Assembly: GCA_026692865.1 (NCBI GenBank)
Contig: JAPLNI010000020.1
Span: 37,964-101,963 of the forward strand
Source of the DNA: Planctomycetota bacterium
GTDB taxonomy: Bacteria; Planctomycetota; Planctomycetia; Pirellulales; Pirellulaceae
DNA length: 64,000 nt
Direction of reading: 5' to 3'
The notes under the pieces were generated by a model that was given only the letters and a program-made list of their open reading frames with translations, did no database searches and was not told the origin of the DNA. Position numbers and translations under genes: made by a program. Below, piece by piece: positions 11,350-21,390 of this stretch; within the stretch, counting starts at the first letter, position 1; every line of letters begins with the position of its first letter.

Positions 11350-11862
11350 CCCCCTATTCTACAAAGACGAATGGTGTTTGCCTCGGTGGCTTGGAAATAA
11401 TCTCCGATTTTCAACTTCGAAAGTTTTCTTCTACTGCCGAACAAAAGAACGAATCAAGGCAATCGGACTTTCGCTCGAATAGAAACTCATTTCCTACCTG
11501 CCGAGGACAAGACACGATTCGCTGATAGAGGTAACTTCATGGGTGTAGCCACAACAGAGATTTACGCAGGCAAGCTATTGAGCTCCGAACTCACCCATAC
11601 AGATTGCCGAGACGGTCTGTGTTGCGGCGAATAGGAAATCGTTTCTAGGCAGGAGCTTCACAGGGTGAGATTAGACCGAAAAATAAACCAGCGTCGAATA
11701 TGCTCAATCGTCATTTGTTTATGGATACATTGGTCCCATCGAAAACAAACGTCGAATGCATTTTTTCATTGCAAGAAGAACAGTCCATGCGAATGCAAAG
11801 ATAAGTTGGTCGATAAAATCGCATCGAATGACTAGCCCAGTTTTCATCAGAGAAATTTGGTT
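11350..11862. other. Divergent intergenic region
   Basis: About 510 bp between two diverging genes: the minus-strand cytochrome gene ending at 11349 upstream, and the small plus-strand cytochrome. It should hold both promoters. It is relatively AT-rich towards the right end. I found no persuasive promoter pair, palindrome, RNA gene or coding remnant. Confidence 0.4.
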
Positions 11863-12279
11863 ATGAAAAAATTGTTGACATTCACAATGTTTGTAGGCTT
11901 GGTTACTTTCTTGACGGTCGGGGCCTCAGGGCAGATCAAGAAAGGAAAAACGCGAGCTATCACGACCAAGCAATTGATGGTTGGCTTGGTCAAGCCGCAA
12001 TGTGGCGGATTGGGCGAGAGTTTGAAATCGGCGCCAACGGATGACAAGATGTGGGGCGAATTGGCTATCAAGGCTGCCTTACTCAATGAAATCAGTTACA
12101 ATTCAACGGAATATGGGAGATGCCCCGACAAGGATTGGGCGGTTGCAGTCACGGGACTTCGTGATGGTAGCGAGGCAGTGTTAGCCAAGATCGAAGCGAA
12201 AGATCACTCAGGGGCGCAGGAGGCCTTCAAAGCTATCACGGCATCGTGCGCTGCTTGTCACAAAGTGCATAAAAAATAG
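11863..12279 (+). CDS. Small secreted c-type cytochrome with C-terminal haem site
   Basis: A 138-residue protein with a signal peptide (MKKLLTFTMFVGLVTFLT, cleaved near residue 23) and a single haem-binding motif CAACH four-fifths of the way along (Cys129, Cys132, His133), eight residues from the end. A haem motif at the end of a helical domain is the cytochrome c' / cytochrome c-556 arrangement, probably a four-helix bundle, although sequence similarity beyond that is weak. ATG at 11863 is preferred to the TTG at 11857 because it begins the signal peptide. It stands alone, so it is probably transcribed separately. An electron-transfer or gas-binding role is possible; neither is proven. Confidence 0.8.
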   Translation: MKKLLTFTMFVGLVTFLTVGASGQIKKGKTRAITTKQLMVGLVKPQCGGLGESLKSAPTDDKMWGELAIKAALLNEISYNSTEYGRCPDKDWAVAVTGLRDGSEAVLAKIEAKDHSGAQEAFKAITASCAACHKVHKK

Positions 12280-12315
12280 CCCGAACGGACGGTATTTGGG
12301 GACGGGACGGAATAT

Positions 12316-12362
12316 GGGGACGTAGCTCATTTTTGCATTTAGTTGTGTCCCCTATGTTTTGC
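12316..12362 (+). repeat. REP-like element, core copy 1
   Basis: Starts with GGGGACGTAGCTCATTTT (12316-12333) and continues T/G-rich to TATGTTTTGC. The core is also found in inverse orientation just after the transposase remnant (21902-21919), and a degenerate longer copy lies at 13937-13979. The phrase ATATGGGGACG just before it repeats TATTTGGGGACG 20 bp earlier. This pattern is typical of sequences left by REP-associated tyrosine transposases. Confidence 0.55.
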
Positions 12363-12397
12363 ACCTCCAATAGATCCAGCCTTCAACAAATCCAATA

Positions 12398-12517
12398 GAC
12401 GGCGCACTGGAAGGTTGGCTATTGGGTAGTGAGGTCTTTCTGCAAAAGATAAAAACTTCCTTACAAGATCGCGTCACGTCAATCAGATGCCAAAGGTTCG
12501 CCCATTCAGGTCCGTAA
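12398..12517 (+). pseudogene. Possible fragment of a REP-type transposase-associated protein
   Basis: A 39-residue open stretch reads DGALEGWLLGSEVFLQKI and then a basic tail before a stop at 12515-12517. The GWxLGSxxFLxxI pattern is seen near the C-terminus of some REP-associated transposases. It lies next to the REP-like core, which supports a mobile-element origin. No start codon and no catalytic region are present. The call is tentative. Confidence 0.35.
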
Positions 12518-12581
12518 GCTGCGTCTGCGGGAACTGCCGTGATCGCATCCGACTTCAATCAATCTTCGAACAAGAGAAACA

Positions 12582-13832
12582 ATGCCTACTCAATTTACAT
12601 CCCGTCGCCAGTTTCTGACCACGGTCGCAGCGGCTTCTGTCGGAGCCAGCTTGCTGGGACAAGAAGCCGATAAGTTTCCACCCGTCCGTCAGATTACTCG
12701 TGGTCCTGGGTTTCATTGGTTTGGATACTACGACAAGCTGCAGTTCTCGCCGGACAATCGCTTTGTGCTCAGCAACAAAGTCAACTTCGAGCATCGCTCG
12801 CCCGCGCCGGAGGATGAGATCGAGGTCGGCATGGTGGATCTCCACGAAGGAGACAAATGGATTCCGCTTGGCAAGACCAAAGCTTGGTGTTGGCAGCAGG
12901 GCTGCATGTTGCAATGGGTCCCAGGGACGGAGTCGAAGGTGATCTGGAATGATCGCGAGCAGGATAAGTTTGTCAGTCACATCATGGACGTGAAGACGGG
13001 CGAGAAGGCCACGCTGCAAACGCCCATATATGCACTGAGTCCGAACGGCAAAGAGGCGGTGTCTTGTGACTTCGCGCGCGTGGCAGATTGCCGTCCTGGC
13101 TATGGCTATGCGGGCATCAAAGACCGCTTCTTTGACGACATGGCACCGGAAGGTAGCGGCGTGACACATGTGAACTTGGCGACCGGCGTAGAGAACTTGA
13201 TCGTGACTCACCTGCAACTCGCTAGGACCGGAGAAGTCCCGTCGAATTTTCCAGGCTCCAAGCACCACGCCTATCACTTGCTATGCAGCCCTGACGGAAA
13301 ACGTTTCATCCTACTTCATCGCTGGACGCAACCCAGCGGCGGTCATCTGACACGTCTTATCACCGCTGACATGAACGGCAGCGATTTGCGGATCGTTATT
13401 CCAAACGGCTACGCTTCGCACTTCATCTGGCGCGGTGCCACTCACATTCTCTCGCAGGCTAAAGGCTGGCTAGGCAACAACGAATGGGGTGACTTTCTGT
13501 TCGAGGATAAGGACGCGGGGATTGTCGAGGAGATCGGCAAAGGGGTGCTCGATAGCGGCGGGCACCTAACTTACCTGCGAAACAACGAATGGATTCTCAA
13601 TGACACTTATCCGAAAGGAACCCAGCGATTCCAAACGCCGCACCTGTATCATATCGAGTCGAAGCGACGCATCGACCTGGGAAATTTCCTATCACCGCCA
13701 GCTTACAAAGGCGAATGGCGTGTGGACACGCACCCGCGCCTCAGCCGAGACGAACGCACCGTCTGTATTGACTCTCCACACACAGGACAAGGACGTCAGC
13801 TCTTCGTCATCGATATCAGCGATATCGTGTGA
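12582..13832 (+). CDS. Tat-exported beta-propeller protein, oligogalacturonate-lyase/TolB-like
   Basis: A 416-residue protein with a clear twin-arginine signal (SRRQFLTTVAAASVGASLLG). Repeated blade-like motifs follow: YYDKLQFSPDNRFVLSN, IYALSPNGKEAVSCD, HLLCSPDGKRFILLHR, HFIWRGATHILS and HPRLSRDERTVCIDSP. These SPDG-type repeats indicate a six- or seven-bladed propeller of the TolB/oligogalacturonate-lyase type. The His-rich positions (HAYH, DTHP) resemble those that hold metal in periplasmic lyases, but I cannot confirm a catalytic site. It stands alone, bracketed by two degenerate REP-like copies (12316-12362 and 13937-13979), which suggests it could have moved as a unit. The likely role is in breakdown of a uronate-containing polysaccharide, by inference only. 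Confidence 0.75.
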   Translation: MPTQFTSRRQFLTTVAAASVGASLLGQEADKFPPVRQITRGPGFHWFGYYDKLQFSPDNRFVLSNKVNFEHRSPAPEDEIEVGMVDLHEGDKWIPLGKTKAWCWQQGCMLQWVPGTESKVIWNDREQDKFVSHIMDVKTGEKATLQTPIYALSPNGKEAVSCDFARVADCRPGYGYAGIKDRFFDDMAPEGSGVTHVNLATGVENLIVTHLQLARTGEVPSNFPGSKHHAYHLLCSPDGKRFILLHRWTQPSGGHLTRLITADMNGSDLRIVIPNGYASHFIWRGATHILSQAKGWLGNNEWGDFLFEDKDAGIVEEIGKGVLDSGGHLTYLRNNEWILNDTYPKGTQRFQTPHLYHIESKRRIDLGNFLSPPAYKGEWRVDTHPRLSRDERTVCIDSPHTGQGRQLFVIDISDIV

Positions 13833-13936
13833 GATCGTCGTCACTTCTCCTCGTAAGATCGCCATCGCCCAATAGGTTCAAAGGATTCTAGCGAAAATCC
13901 TTAGGGGGCAATTTTGCGATGGCACTGAATAAGCGT

Positions 13937-13979
13937 ACGCAGCTCATTTTGCCTTAAGCTATGTACCCTATTTTTTGCC
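13937..13979 (+). repeat. REP-like element, degenerate copy 2
   Basis: ACGCAGCTCATTTTGCC followed by a T-rich tail ending CCCTATTTTTTGCC. It aligns with 12320-12362 over its whole length with scattered changes, in the same orientation. It lies just after the propeller gene, so the two copies flank it. Confidence 0.5.
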
Positions 13980-14268
13980 GAGACTCATTTCGATCCATGT
14001 TGTTAGCTATTTCGCCGCAAAGTGCGAATGCTTTCATGGCCTGCATGGTTGCAATATAGGTGATGTAGTGATCGGCGTGTTTGTAGAACGACTTCATGCG
14101 GCCCGCTCCCGGCACAGCATACGAAGCGGTCTCAAGCAATTGCCCGACAACCACCGGCGTCTCCCAGGACCATTGGAACTTCTCGTCCCGCGCGCGCACT
14201 CCGTCCAGGTTCTTTCCCAGCCAGCCCTTCTCTTCCGCGGCGTCCACGGCGCTAACCCAGCCAGGCAG
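13980..14268. other. Unassigned stretch upstream of sulfatase remnant
   Basis: Open on both strands but not recognisable. The minus-strand frame (stop at 13954) carries a plausible-looking protein segment with [11 protein letters not shown] and [17 protein letters not shown], which may be a fragment of an unrelated gene in opposite orientation. The plus-strand frame here does not resemble the N-terminus of a sulfatase. A junction between two gene fragments probably lies near 14270. Confidence 0.3.
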
Positions 14269-14814
14269 GCCGCGCTCGCCGATGTGGTTGCGATGGGCGT
14301 CGCCAATAACACGCTCGTCATCTTTACGAGCGACAACGGCGGAACCAAAAGCGCACGCCCCAGCGGACTGCGAGGCATTAAAGGGACAACCTTTGAAGGA
14401 GGCATCCGCGTCCCGTGTATCGTGCGATGGCAAGGTGTATTGAAAGCGGGATTGTACACGAATCCGGCCATGTCTTTCGATCTGACAGCTTCAATGTTAC
14501 TTGCCGCAGGCCTAGACATATCGGGGCTGGATGGGGTCGATGTGCTTGGTGAAATTGCTCAAAACCTACCTTCAACCGATCGAGATCTTTTTTTGCGTCA
14601 AAGACGTGGCAATCGAACTTGGCAAGCCGTCCGCGAGGAGCCACTCAATTTGGTCGTGGAGCAGCAAGGAACCAAGGAAGAAGAATTTCTTTTCGATGTG
14701 ACAAACGATTCGGCAGAAGTAAAAAACTTAATCGAGGAGCGACCCGAGGACGCCTTGCGATTAAGGGCCAAGTTGCAAGCGTGGGAGCAGGCAGTAAAAC
14801 CGAAACGGCCTTAG
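14269..14814 (+). pseudogene. C-terminal fragment of a sulfatase
   Basis: The frame reads [32 protein letters not shown] and [13 protein letters not shown], which are the middle and C-terminal signatures of S1 sulfatases. It then runs about 100 residues to a normal C-terminal region ending QAVKPKRP. The N-terminal half, including the CxPxR formylglycine site and the first metal ligands, is absent, so no activity is expected. The frame upstream of about 14269 encodes unrelated sequence. It ends 19 bp before the convergent DUF1552 gene. Confidence 0.8.
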
Positions 14815-14833
14815 AAATTAATGAGTGAATCTA

Positions 14834-16222
14834 CTAGATTTTGGCGAGGATCTCTGGGATCTGTTTTGTCGCGATACCAATCGGACGGTCAACTGGAACT
14901 CCGGCGCAGGTGAGCAATGTTGTCAGCAGGTCGCCTTGATTCCCGTTCACGTCCGGTAGAAAGCGCCCCGTGTTGATCGAACCGCCACCCTTGCCCGCGA
15001 TGATGAAGGGGAGGTTTTCTCGGGTGTGACGATCGCCGTCTTCAAGGCCAGAACCCCACATCATGATGCAGTTGTCAAGCAGCGTCCCGTCGCCTTCTCG
15101 CAAACTGTGCATCTTTTTCACCATGTAGGCAAACTGCTCAATGTTGAACGCTGTGATGGCAGCCACTTTTCGGACCTTCTCAGAATCGTTGTTGTGGTGA
15201 GTCGTTGAATGATGCTGGTCTTTGAATCCGAGTTCCGGATAAGAAACTCCGTTGGGTGTCGAACCAATGTAGGTGCAAACGCGGGTTGTGTCGGTCTGGA
15301 ATGCTAATACATTCAAATCACACATCACCTGCATGTACTCACTGCGTCGGTCTCCCTCTGGAATAATGATCTCGATGGGCGGGGAATCAGACTCGTGGCG
15401 CCGGCTCGATCGAACCCCCGCCTTATCCAATGCCGCCTCCTTCTGACGCAATTCGTTGGAGGCAATTCGTCGTTCCACCGAACGAACGCCGTCCAAGTAT
15501 TCATCCAGCTTGTGCTGGTCGGTCGGCGACAAGGTGCGTCGCAGATCTCGTGCCCCAGCAAGCACCAAATCCAACATGTTTCGATCTAAGGGATTCATTC
15601 CTGTCGATGCACCCCCGCTGCTTTGTTCCTGCTTGTTGAACAAACGATTGAGCACATTGCGTGGATTGATTTCGGCGGGGACCGCTTGGGTGGGAGATCG
15701 GAAACTGCAATGCGAATAATAGGCCTCGTTCAGACCTGCCTGGTTTTCTTTCCAAGTCTGAGGCATGGTGGCAAGTTCTAGTGAGGGCAATGTAGTGAAA
15801 GCTCCCAAAGCGTTAGCCGCGATCTGATCTGCAGAGATCGAAATACTGATTACATCCCGCTTGTCAGGGTTTGGTAGTGCAGCGGTGAGCCAAGTCGATA
15901 GTTCAAGTGCGTGCGGTGCGCCTTTGAAAGGCCCGTTGGGCACCCCCGAAATGCCCTTCATCATCAGGCATTGATCAAGCACAGGCCGCAGGGACTCGAG
16001 TGCAGGTGGTGGCGAAGTCAGGAAGCTCTCTGAATCAGTAGGCCAGAACTGATCCATGATGACGCCATGGGGCATGTACATGAACGCCAGTCGCACCGGT
16101 GGTTTGTACTCAGCTTTCTCGCTTGCTTCCGCCCAGCCCATGGAATCCAACAGCGGCAAAGCGAGTGCGGCGCCGACGCCTCGTAGATAAGTTCGTCGAT
16201 CGATGGTTGTGTTTTTGGTCAT
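14834..16222 (-). CDS. DUF1552 exported protein
   Basis: Complete 462-residue DUF1552 protein, second gene of a minus-strand pair with the DUF1592-type cytochrome protein. It has a twin-arginine signal ([22 protein letters not shown]), followed by [91 protein letters not shown] and [19 protein letters not shown]. Like DUF1501 it probably has a periplasmic hydrolase-like fold, but the reaction is unknown. The DUF1592/DUF1552 pair is a recurrent planctomycete and verrucomicrobial module. A palindrome sits in the 65 bp gap to its upstream partner. A closely similar but orphaned C-terminal segment is found at 57860-58468. Confidence 0.92.
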   Translation of the reverse strand: MTKNTTIDRRTYLRGVGAALALPLLDSMGWAEASEKAEYKPPVRLAFMYMPHGVIMDQFWPTDSESFLTSPPPALESLRPVLDQCLMMKGISGVPNGPFKGAPHALELSTWLTAALPNPDKRDVISISISADQIAANALGAFTTLPSLELATMPQTWKENQAGLNEAYYSHCSFRSPTQAVPAEINPRNVLNRLFNKQEQSSGGASTGMNPLDRNMLDLVLAGARDLRRTLSPTDQHKLDEYLDGVRSVERRIASNELRQKEAALDKAGVRSSRRHESDSPPIEIIIPEGDRRSEYMQVMCDLNVLAFQTDTTRVCTYIGSTPNGVSYPELGFKDQHHSTTHHNNDSEKVRKVAAITAFNIEQFAYMVKKMHSLREGDGTLLDNCIMMWGSGLEDGDRHTRENLPFIIAGKGGGSINTGRFLPDVNGNQGDLLTTLLTCAGVPVDRPIGIATKQIPEILAKI

Positions 16223-16255
16223 GGGAGGGACTTTCAGCTGAGGTCCATATTGGTT

Positions 16256-16282
16256 GTACGACGGACATCGAGTCCGTCGTAC
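16256..16282. repeat. REP-like perfect palindrome
   Basis: GTACGACGGAC (16256-16266) and its exact reverse complement GTCCGTCGTAC (16272-16282) flank a 5-base loop. It sits between the two genes of the DUF1592/DUF1552 pair. It could form a stable hairpin in the transcript, but no U-run follows on the minus strand, so it looks like a REP element or mRNA stabiliser and not a terminator. Confidence 0.75.
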
Positions 16283-16287
16283 CTAAA

Positions 16288-18306
16288 CTACTGGGCGCGA
16301 CGATGCGTGAAGGGATAACTAGTAACGACTGCGGTGACGAGTGTTTGCATACGATAGCCATCCTGAGCAATCGCCTGCATCAATTCGTCCACGACGATTT
16401 CGTCATAACCTTCGAGCTTTCGGCACAAGGCATAGCCTAACATTTTCTTTACCAGGTTTCGACAAAAATCATCAAGGCGTCCTGCGACCATGGCCTTCAG
16501 TTCTTGAGGGTTCGAAAAGCGACTTCCATCTGGAAGTTCCCCTGAAGGATCGATCGCCTGGCCATTGTCGTCCTGTTTACGCCATCGACCAATGGCATCA
16601 AAGTTCTCAAGACCAAACCCGATTGGGTCGAGTAATCTGTGACAATTGGCACAAGTTGGATCGGAGCGGTGCAACTCAAACCGTTCGCGTAAAGTCAGAT
16701 TCGCGACGGACTGCTGGTCCTGCTTATCCAATGCGGGAACATTAGGTGGTGCGGATGGCACATGGTCCCCGAGCACTTGTTCCAAGACCCACACGCCACG
16801 ATTGACCGGGCTGGTGCGGTTGGGGAAGGATGTCGCTGCAAGCACGCCAGGCATTCCCAAAATTCCACCGCGATTCTTATCGGTCAACAGTACCCTGCGC
16901 ATTTCGGTTCCCTTGATAGCTTCTTCGAAACCGTAGATCGAGGCCAGGTTTTCATTGAGGAACGTGTAATCGCTATCGATCAACTCCGCAATGCTGAGGT
17001 TCTGGCGAACGATACTCTGGAAAAACAGGCGCACTTCCTCGTACATCGCCGAGCGCATCTCGCTCGTCATCTCTGGAAATTTGGATAAATCAAACGTTTT
17101 GGTTTTCAAATCTCCAGTTCTAAGCCACTGGGCACCAAAGCCGTCAAAGAGGGCGCGTGACCGAGGATCCTCCAGCATGCGTTTCACTTGCTCTTTGAGC
17201 ACCGCCGGATCGCGCAGCTTGCCAGAATCAGACAGTATTGTCAATTTATCGTCCGGCATTGTACCCCATAGGAAATAGGACAATCGCGAGCCGAGTTGAT
17301 AATCGTCCAGAGGAACGATCACCGCTTTGTTATCGAAATCATCCGCCGGCGTGATGAACAGGAACTGGGGAGAGACGAGCATCGCCCTAAGCATTAAACG
17401 CAAGGCTGCCGGATAGGACATTTCACTCTGTCGTCCCAACTCAAATACGTCCGTAAGCACCTGGACCTCGGTATCGGATGCGGGGCGACGATAGACTTTC
17501 TTGGCCAACGACTGGGCAACCCTTCGCGCCGTTTCCTGAGCATCAGCTCTTGGCACTGGCGGTTCAACGAATAACGAAAGATCAATCATTCCCGCAGTGG
17601 TTCTTCGTTGGTCGTCGACATCGATTGCATGACTGACATCTTGTCCGTCGTCTGAGGATGGTTGACTTCTACGAACTGGAAGTCCGTCGTGCGTTAGGAC
17701 TCGGTTTAGCACTTCATCGGTGATCGAGAGATACTGTTCGAGCTGAAGTGGGGATATTGAATTAAGATATCCCGCGCCGCTGACCTCATCCGGCAACGCA
17801 TCGGCGATCTTTGGATCGACTCCAAACAGATCTCGCAGCGTGTTGCCATATTCGGTTTTGGTCAAACGGCGAATGACAAACGTTCCAGGATCTTTGGGGC
17901 TGAGATACTTAATTTTGTCCGGCCAATGAATGAACATCTCGCGTTCTTTGTCTGTCGGCTGCTCCGAACCGTCCGGTGGCATATCGTGTGCCTTAACCCT
18001 GGCTGCCGCTTTCTTCCACTTCTCACTGAAGGCAGCATGCCCCGGAGTATCCAGGGCCGGAGTGAAACTGAGCCCCGCCTCCGTCGGGCGACTGTTTTGG
18101 TGGCACTCCAGGCAGTAAGTCTTGATAAACGGAGCAACACTTTTCCGAAAGAATTTTTCAGCCTCCGTCTTAGGCTCAACAAATTCAACATCATCTGAAG
18201 ATTGAGCCGAGCAGGTGCTGGTGGCAAAGCAAAAGACACCTAGCCCCACTGCGATGAATGCGCTGCTCAATAAAGTCTTTGCCATGATTAACAGTCGAAA
18301 ATTCAT
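16288..18306 (-). CDS. DUF1592-family multi-domain cytochrome-like protein
   Basis: Exported protein of 672 residues from the ATG at 18306 (signal peptide to about residue 34; ATG at 18285 is a second option, and the frame is open upstream to 18444). Haem motif CLECH at 65-69 in an N-terminal PSCyt domain, then DUF1587 ([20 protein letters not shown]), DUF1595 ([16 protein letters not shown]), DUF1592 ([12 protein letters not shown] and [11 protein letters not shown]), DUF1588 with a second haem-like motif CANCH ([25 protein letters not shown]) and DUF1585 at the end. The linker between DUF1587 and DUF1595 is only about 50 residues, shorter than in many members, and its DNA holds two GTCCGTCGT words like those of the nearby palindrome. 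It is followed by DUF1552. Biochemical function unknown. Confidence 0.9.
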   Translation of the reverse strand: MNFRLLIMAKTLLSSAFIAVGLGVFCFATSTCSAQSSDDVEFVEPKTEAEKFFRKSVAPFIKTYCLECHQNSRPTEAGLSFTPALDTPGHAAFSEKWKKAAARVKAHDMPPDGSEQPTDKEREMFIHWPDKIKYLSPKDPGTFVIRRLTKTEYGNTLRDLFGVDPKIADALPDEVSGAGYLNSISPLQLEQYLSITDEVLNRVLTHDGLPVRRSQPSSDDGQDVSHAIDVDDQRRTTAGMIDLSLFVEPPVPRADAQETARRVAQSLAKKVYRRPASDTEVQVLTDVFELGRQSEMSYPAALRLMLRAMLVSPQFLFITPADDFDNKAVIVPLDDYQLGSRLSYFLWGTMPDDKLTILSDSGKLRDPAVLKEQVKRMLEDPRSRALFDGFGAQWLRTGDLKTKTFDLSKFPEMTSEMRSAMYEEVRLFFQSIVRQNLSIAELIDSDYTFLNENLASIYGFEEAIKGTEMRRVLLTDKNRGGILGMPGVLAATSFPNRTSPVNRGVWVLEQVLGDHVPSAPPNVPALDKQDQQSVANLTLRERFELHRSDPTCANCHRLLDPIGFGLENFDAIGRWRKQDDNGQAIDPSGELPDGSRFSNPQELKAMVAGRLDDFCRNLVKKMLGYALCRKLEGYDEIVVDELMQAIAQDGYRMQTLVTAVVTSYPFTHRRAQ

Positions 18307-18592
18307 TGGAAACCTATCTTCGAATTCGATTATTCTAGTCGTTGCTCTTGAACTCCGTAACTCCGTCGGCAAATGAAGCTTGAAGTTTCGAAGGTTGATG
18401 GCGGAATTGTTCCTGCTCGCGATGGCCTCTTTCTTATCAAGCAAACGACAAAGCGTTTAGTCAACAACAAAGACTCCAAGTAGCGACGTTCGAAATGAGA
18501 ATAGACGAAAAAAGACAGATCACATGTTGCTTCAAACGAGACTCGTTAAAATAAAATTAACTGAGATATTTGACTATTGAGGAGTCCCATTC

Positions 18593-19750
18593 ATGTTCCG
18601 AGCGACATTCATCGTTAACCTAATCTTGTTGGTTTCTTTCGCGGATGCTGCGGAAGAACGTGTATTTGAAGGACCATGGAATAACCGTCGAACCGGCTCG
18701 AAGGGGACGATGGTTTGTGCCGCCTCGGAGGTCGCGCCCGGCCAATGGAAAGCCATATTCCGCGGTGCGTTTCAAGGCAAGCCCTTTGAGTATCCAGTCG
18801 ACTTCCAATCGGTCGCGTCGCGTTCGGGAAGTGAACTCGCCGGGGCCACCACCATTGATGGAAAGCAGTACCAGTGGAAAGGAACCTTACAGGCGAGCCA
18901 GTTGCGTGGACAGTACCAAGCAACCAACGGCTGGAACGGCGAGTTTGTCCTCAATGAGACAGCCGCTAGTCGACGGAACGTACCTTTGTCCGTTGAACCT
19001 GAATCGATCGAAGATGTGGAGATCAAGCCTGTCATTAATGACGGCGATCACTTGCTTTTCATCGGGAACCACTTCATGGCAAACGATGGTGGCGTCTACA
19101 ACTACCTTGAGGCAGCGCTCCGGAAACGCGGGATCAGTATCACTCACGAAAGCATCATCGCTGCGGACAAGTCTCTCGATTACATGGTAACTCGCGAGGT
19201 TGGCGAAGCGATGATGAATTCCAAAGTGAACGTCATCGTGATCACCAGCGGCGATACCAAGGTCATGAAGCAATTTGCTACAAAACTCAAGGGTAGCGGG
19301 AAACGCCTAGTCATTTTCATGACCTGGGAAGAAAAGCATCCCGGCAATCGCGCAACGGTTCTACAGTACACCGTCGCGACAAGAAAAGCGGTGAAGTCGA
19401 TGCGGGAATTGGAAAAGGAGACTGGTGCGACGATCATTCCTGCAGCTGTGATGTACCATGATCTCACAGTAAGACCGCCTGATGGAATGCCTCGGGTCGA
19501 TTATCTATGGCGTAAAGGAGATCCGAATCAAAACGCGATCGGCACCATGTCGAACGCCTTGCTAATGAGCGCAATGCTGACCGGGAAGTCGCCAGCAGGG
19601 CTGAACTTTGATTTACCACCCTATGTCGTCGGACAACGACTTCAAGACGATCCCGAGTTACGTCTGACGCGGGAACTTCGCGAGACAATCCAGTACCGTG
19701 CATGGGAGGTCGCACAGAACTGGGCCAAAGGGAAGACCCATCTCGAATAG
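18593..19750 (+). CDS. Secreted SGNH-hydrolase-like protein, possibly inactive
   Basis: A 385-residue protein with a signal peptide (1-19), a beta-rich N-terminal region of about 120 residues and an SGNH-like domain from about 150. The usual block I GxSF/GDS motif appears as LLFIGNHFMAND, so the nucleophilic Ser is replaced by His. Block III reads VITSGDT in place of GxND. The C-terminal Asp/His block reads DYLWRKGDPNQNAIG, where HP would be expected. The fold assignment is therefore plausible but esterase activity is doubtful. A GAGGAG Shine-Dalgarno lies just upstream of the ATG. A fragment of a DUF6807 gene follows immediately. Confidence 0.7.
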   Translation: MFRATFIVNLILLVSFADAAEERVFEGPWNNRRTGSKGTMVCAASEVAPGQWKAIFRGAFQGKPFEYPVDFQSVASRSGSELAGATTIDGKQYQWKGTLQASQLRGQYQATNGWNGEFVLNETAASRRNVPLSVEPESIEDVEIKPVINDGDHLLFIGNHFMANDGGVYNYLEAALRKRGISITHESIIAADKSLDYMVTREVGEAMMNSKVNVIVITSGDTKVMKQFATKLKGSGKRLVIFMTWEEKHPGNRATVLQYTVATRKAVKSMRELEKETGATIIPAAVMYHDLTVRPPDGMPRVDYLWRKGDPNQNAIGTMSNALLMSAMLTGKSPAGLNFDLPPYVVGQRLQDDPELRLTRELRETIQYRAWEVAQNWAKGKTHLE

Positions 19751-19766
19751 CTGCAGACGATTCGAG

Positions 19767-20039
19767 ATGCTTCCCGAATGCTGGAAACGTTACACGGTGA
19801 AACTCCCCGGCGACTACACCATCAGCGCCGCCATCATCAATCACCCATCGAATCCTGAGACGCGTTGGCATTGTGCGCTCGGTGCCCTCGTCATCAACCC
19901 CAACATTACTACCGACCGCGAGCTGCCACTCAAAGCCAACGAACCGCTGACACTTCGCTACCGAGTCATCGCGCAAGACGGAGCTTTTGACGCGAACCGC
20001 ATGAATGAGTTAGTATGCGACCATGTAACAACAAGGTAG
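19767..20039 (+). pseudogene. C-terminal fragment of a DUF6807 (PmoA-like) gene
   Basis: The frame encodes CWKRYTVKLPGDYT, FINHP-like IINHPSNPETRWHC, GALVINPN and LTLRYRVIAQDGAFD, which resemble the C-terminal part of secreted DUF6807 (PmoA-like) proteins. About 90 residues remain; the larger N-terminal part is missing. It begins just after the stop of the SGNH-like gene, so a deletion probably joined the two. Confidence 0.6.
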
Positions 20040-20209
20040 CCAGACGTGTTCAAAACGCCTCATCATGAACTTGGAATCATGTCGCACTACGAATGACCTC
20101 CGCTGTTTCCGCCTGCAAAACGCCCACTAGGCTTCGTCTCCGCCATTGGTGGCGTTGAGCCTTCGGGTAGGACCACCCTGATTCGAGATTCGGAACTAAG
20201 CAGACATAG

Positions 20210-21175
20210 TCATTCATTTGACTTTCGCTTCTTCTTGGCGGGCTGTTTGGCATTCGGTTCGACCGACGGTTCCTTGAATTCGTTGACCAGAAACGTCGAT
20301 CGCATTTGAGCGGTCAACGACGCGATGACTTTCTCGAGTTCGGGTTTATCGGCGACGTTGATATTGTTCTGCTTGTCGTGAACCATGTTGAAGAGTTCGC
20401 GTTCGGTCGGCTCGCCCGGTTTGGTCCATTCGACGTAGCGCCATTTGTCGGTGCGCATAGACACTCCAAGGTAGCCGCTCTTTGGATACCAACTGAAGGC
20501 GGCCTCGTTGACGGTGGCTTTCGGATCGTCGATGATCGGCTTAAGGCTTCGACCTTGAAATCCGGGTTCGGGCGGCAGACCACACAACTCGGTCAAGGTC
20601 GGTGCCAAGTCGACCGATTGAGCCAAGGCTTTCGAAACTTGGCCGGCGGTGGCCTGACTAGGAACGGCGATGATGAGGCAGTTGCGAGTCGCCCCTTCAT
20701 AGTTGTTGTGCTTAGCTCCCCACCAAGTATGTTCGCCCCTGTAGTAGCCGTGGTCGCTCCAGAAGACGACGATCGTGTTCTTCGACAAGCCGGTTTCATC
20801 GAGTGTTTTCAGCAACCGTCCGACCTGGGCATCGACGTAGCTGATCGCAGCCAAGTAACCTTGCAAGCATTGCCTTTTGTAGGCCTCCGGTAGTTTGTCT
20901 CCGGGAGCCTGCGGCACATCCTTGTACCAATAGAAATCGGTACCCGAGGTTGCGGCAAACTTTGGCGAGCCTTTCGGAAGAAACTCATTGTCGGCAAGCG
21001 GTAACTTTTCAGGATCGTAGAGGTCAAAGTATTTTTTCGGTGCAATCCAAGAGACATGCGTGTTTGCGAACAAAGAACGAGAAAACGCTCGAAGGTCCGC
21101 CTTGTGTTGTGTGTAAAGACGAACGAATGTTTCGTAGCGATCTAGATTCGGCTTGGTTTCACGCATAAGCATCAC
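20210..21175 (-). pseudogene. Sulfatase lacking its N-terminal catalytic region (iduronate-2-sulfatase type)
   Basis: The 321-residue frame covers the C-terminal two-thirds of a sulfatase similar to the iduronate-2-sulfatase group: ANTHVSWIAPKKYFDLYDP, QGYLAAISYVDAQVGRLL, NTIVVFWSDHGYYRGEHTWWGAKHNNYEGATR, FQGRSLKPIIDD and DKWRYVEW. The first 25 or so residues do not fit the family. The N-terminal region with the CxPSR formylglycine site is absent, so it should be inactive. It ends in a basic tail. No gene in front of it on the same strand supplies the missing part, and a transposase remnant lies just to the right. Confidence 0.8.
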
Positions 21176-21207
21176 TGGAATACTACCGAGTTACGCAAAA
21201 CCTCACA

Positions 21208-21390
21208 ATGAAATCAGAAATTCGCCGAATCGGTCTCGTTTTTGGCGGCCTCGCAGTCATCATCGCCTTGCTGCTCAGGTCGCTCACCGCGAGCATGCCT
21301 GCGAAACCACTGTCTGTTTGCAACTTACGAAACGAGTCTTTCGATAAACTTGGGAACGACATTCGCTTCCCATTTACTCGTACTATGTGA
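21208..21390 (+). other. Short ORF with one membrane segment, probably a remnant
   Basis: Sixty codons beginning MKSEIRRIGLVFGG with one hydrophobic helix (about residues 9-25). No family recognised. It runs into the truncated start of the transposase remnant, so it may be the leftover N-terminus of a gene interrupted here. Coding status uncertain. Confidence 0.25.

Noticed and set aside
12555..13277. Minus-strand 240-codon frame opposite the propeller gene
   Set aside because: Arg/His-rich translation without any motif; the plus-strand frame has a Tat signal and blade repeats.
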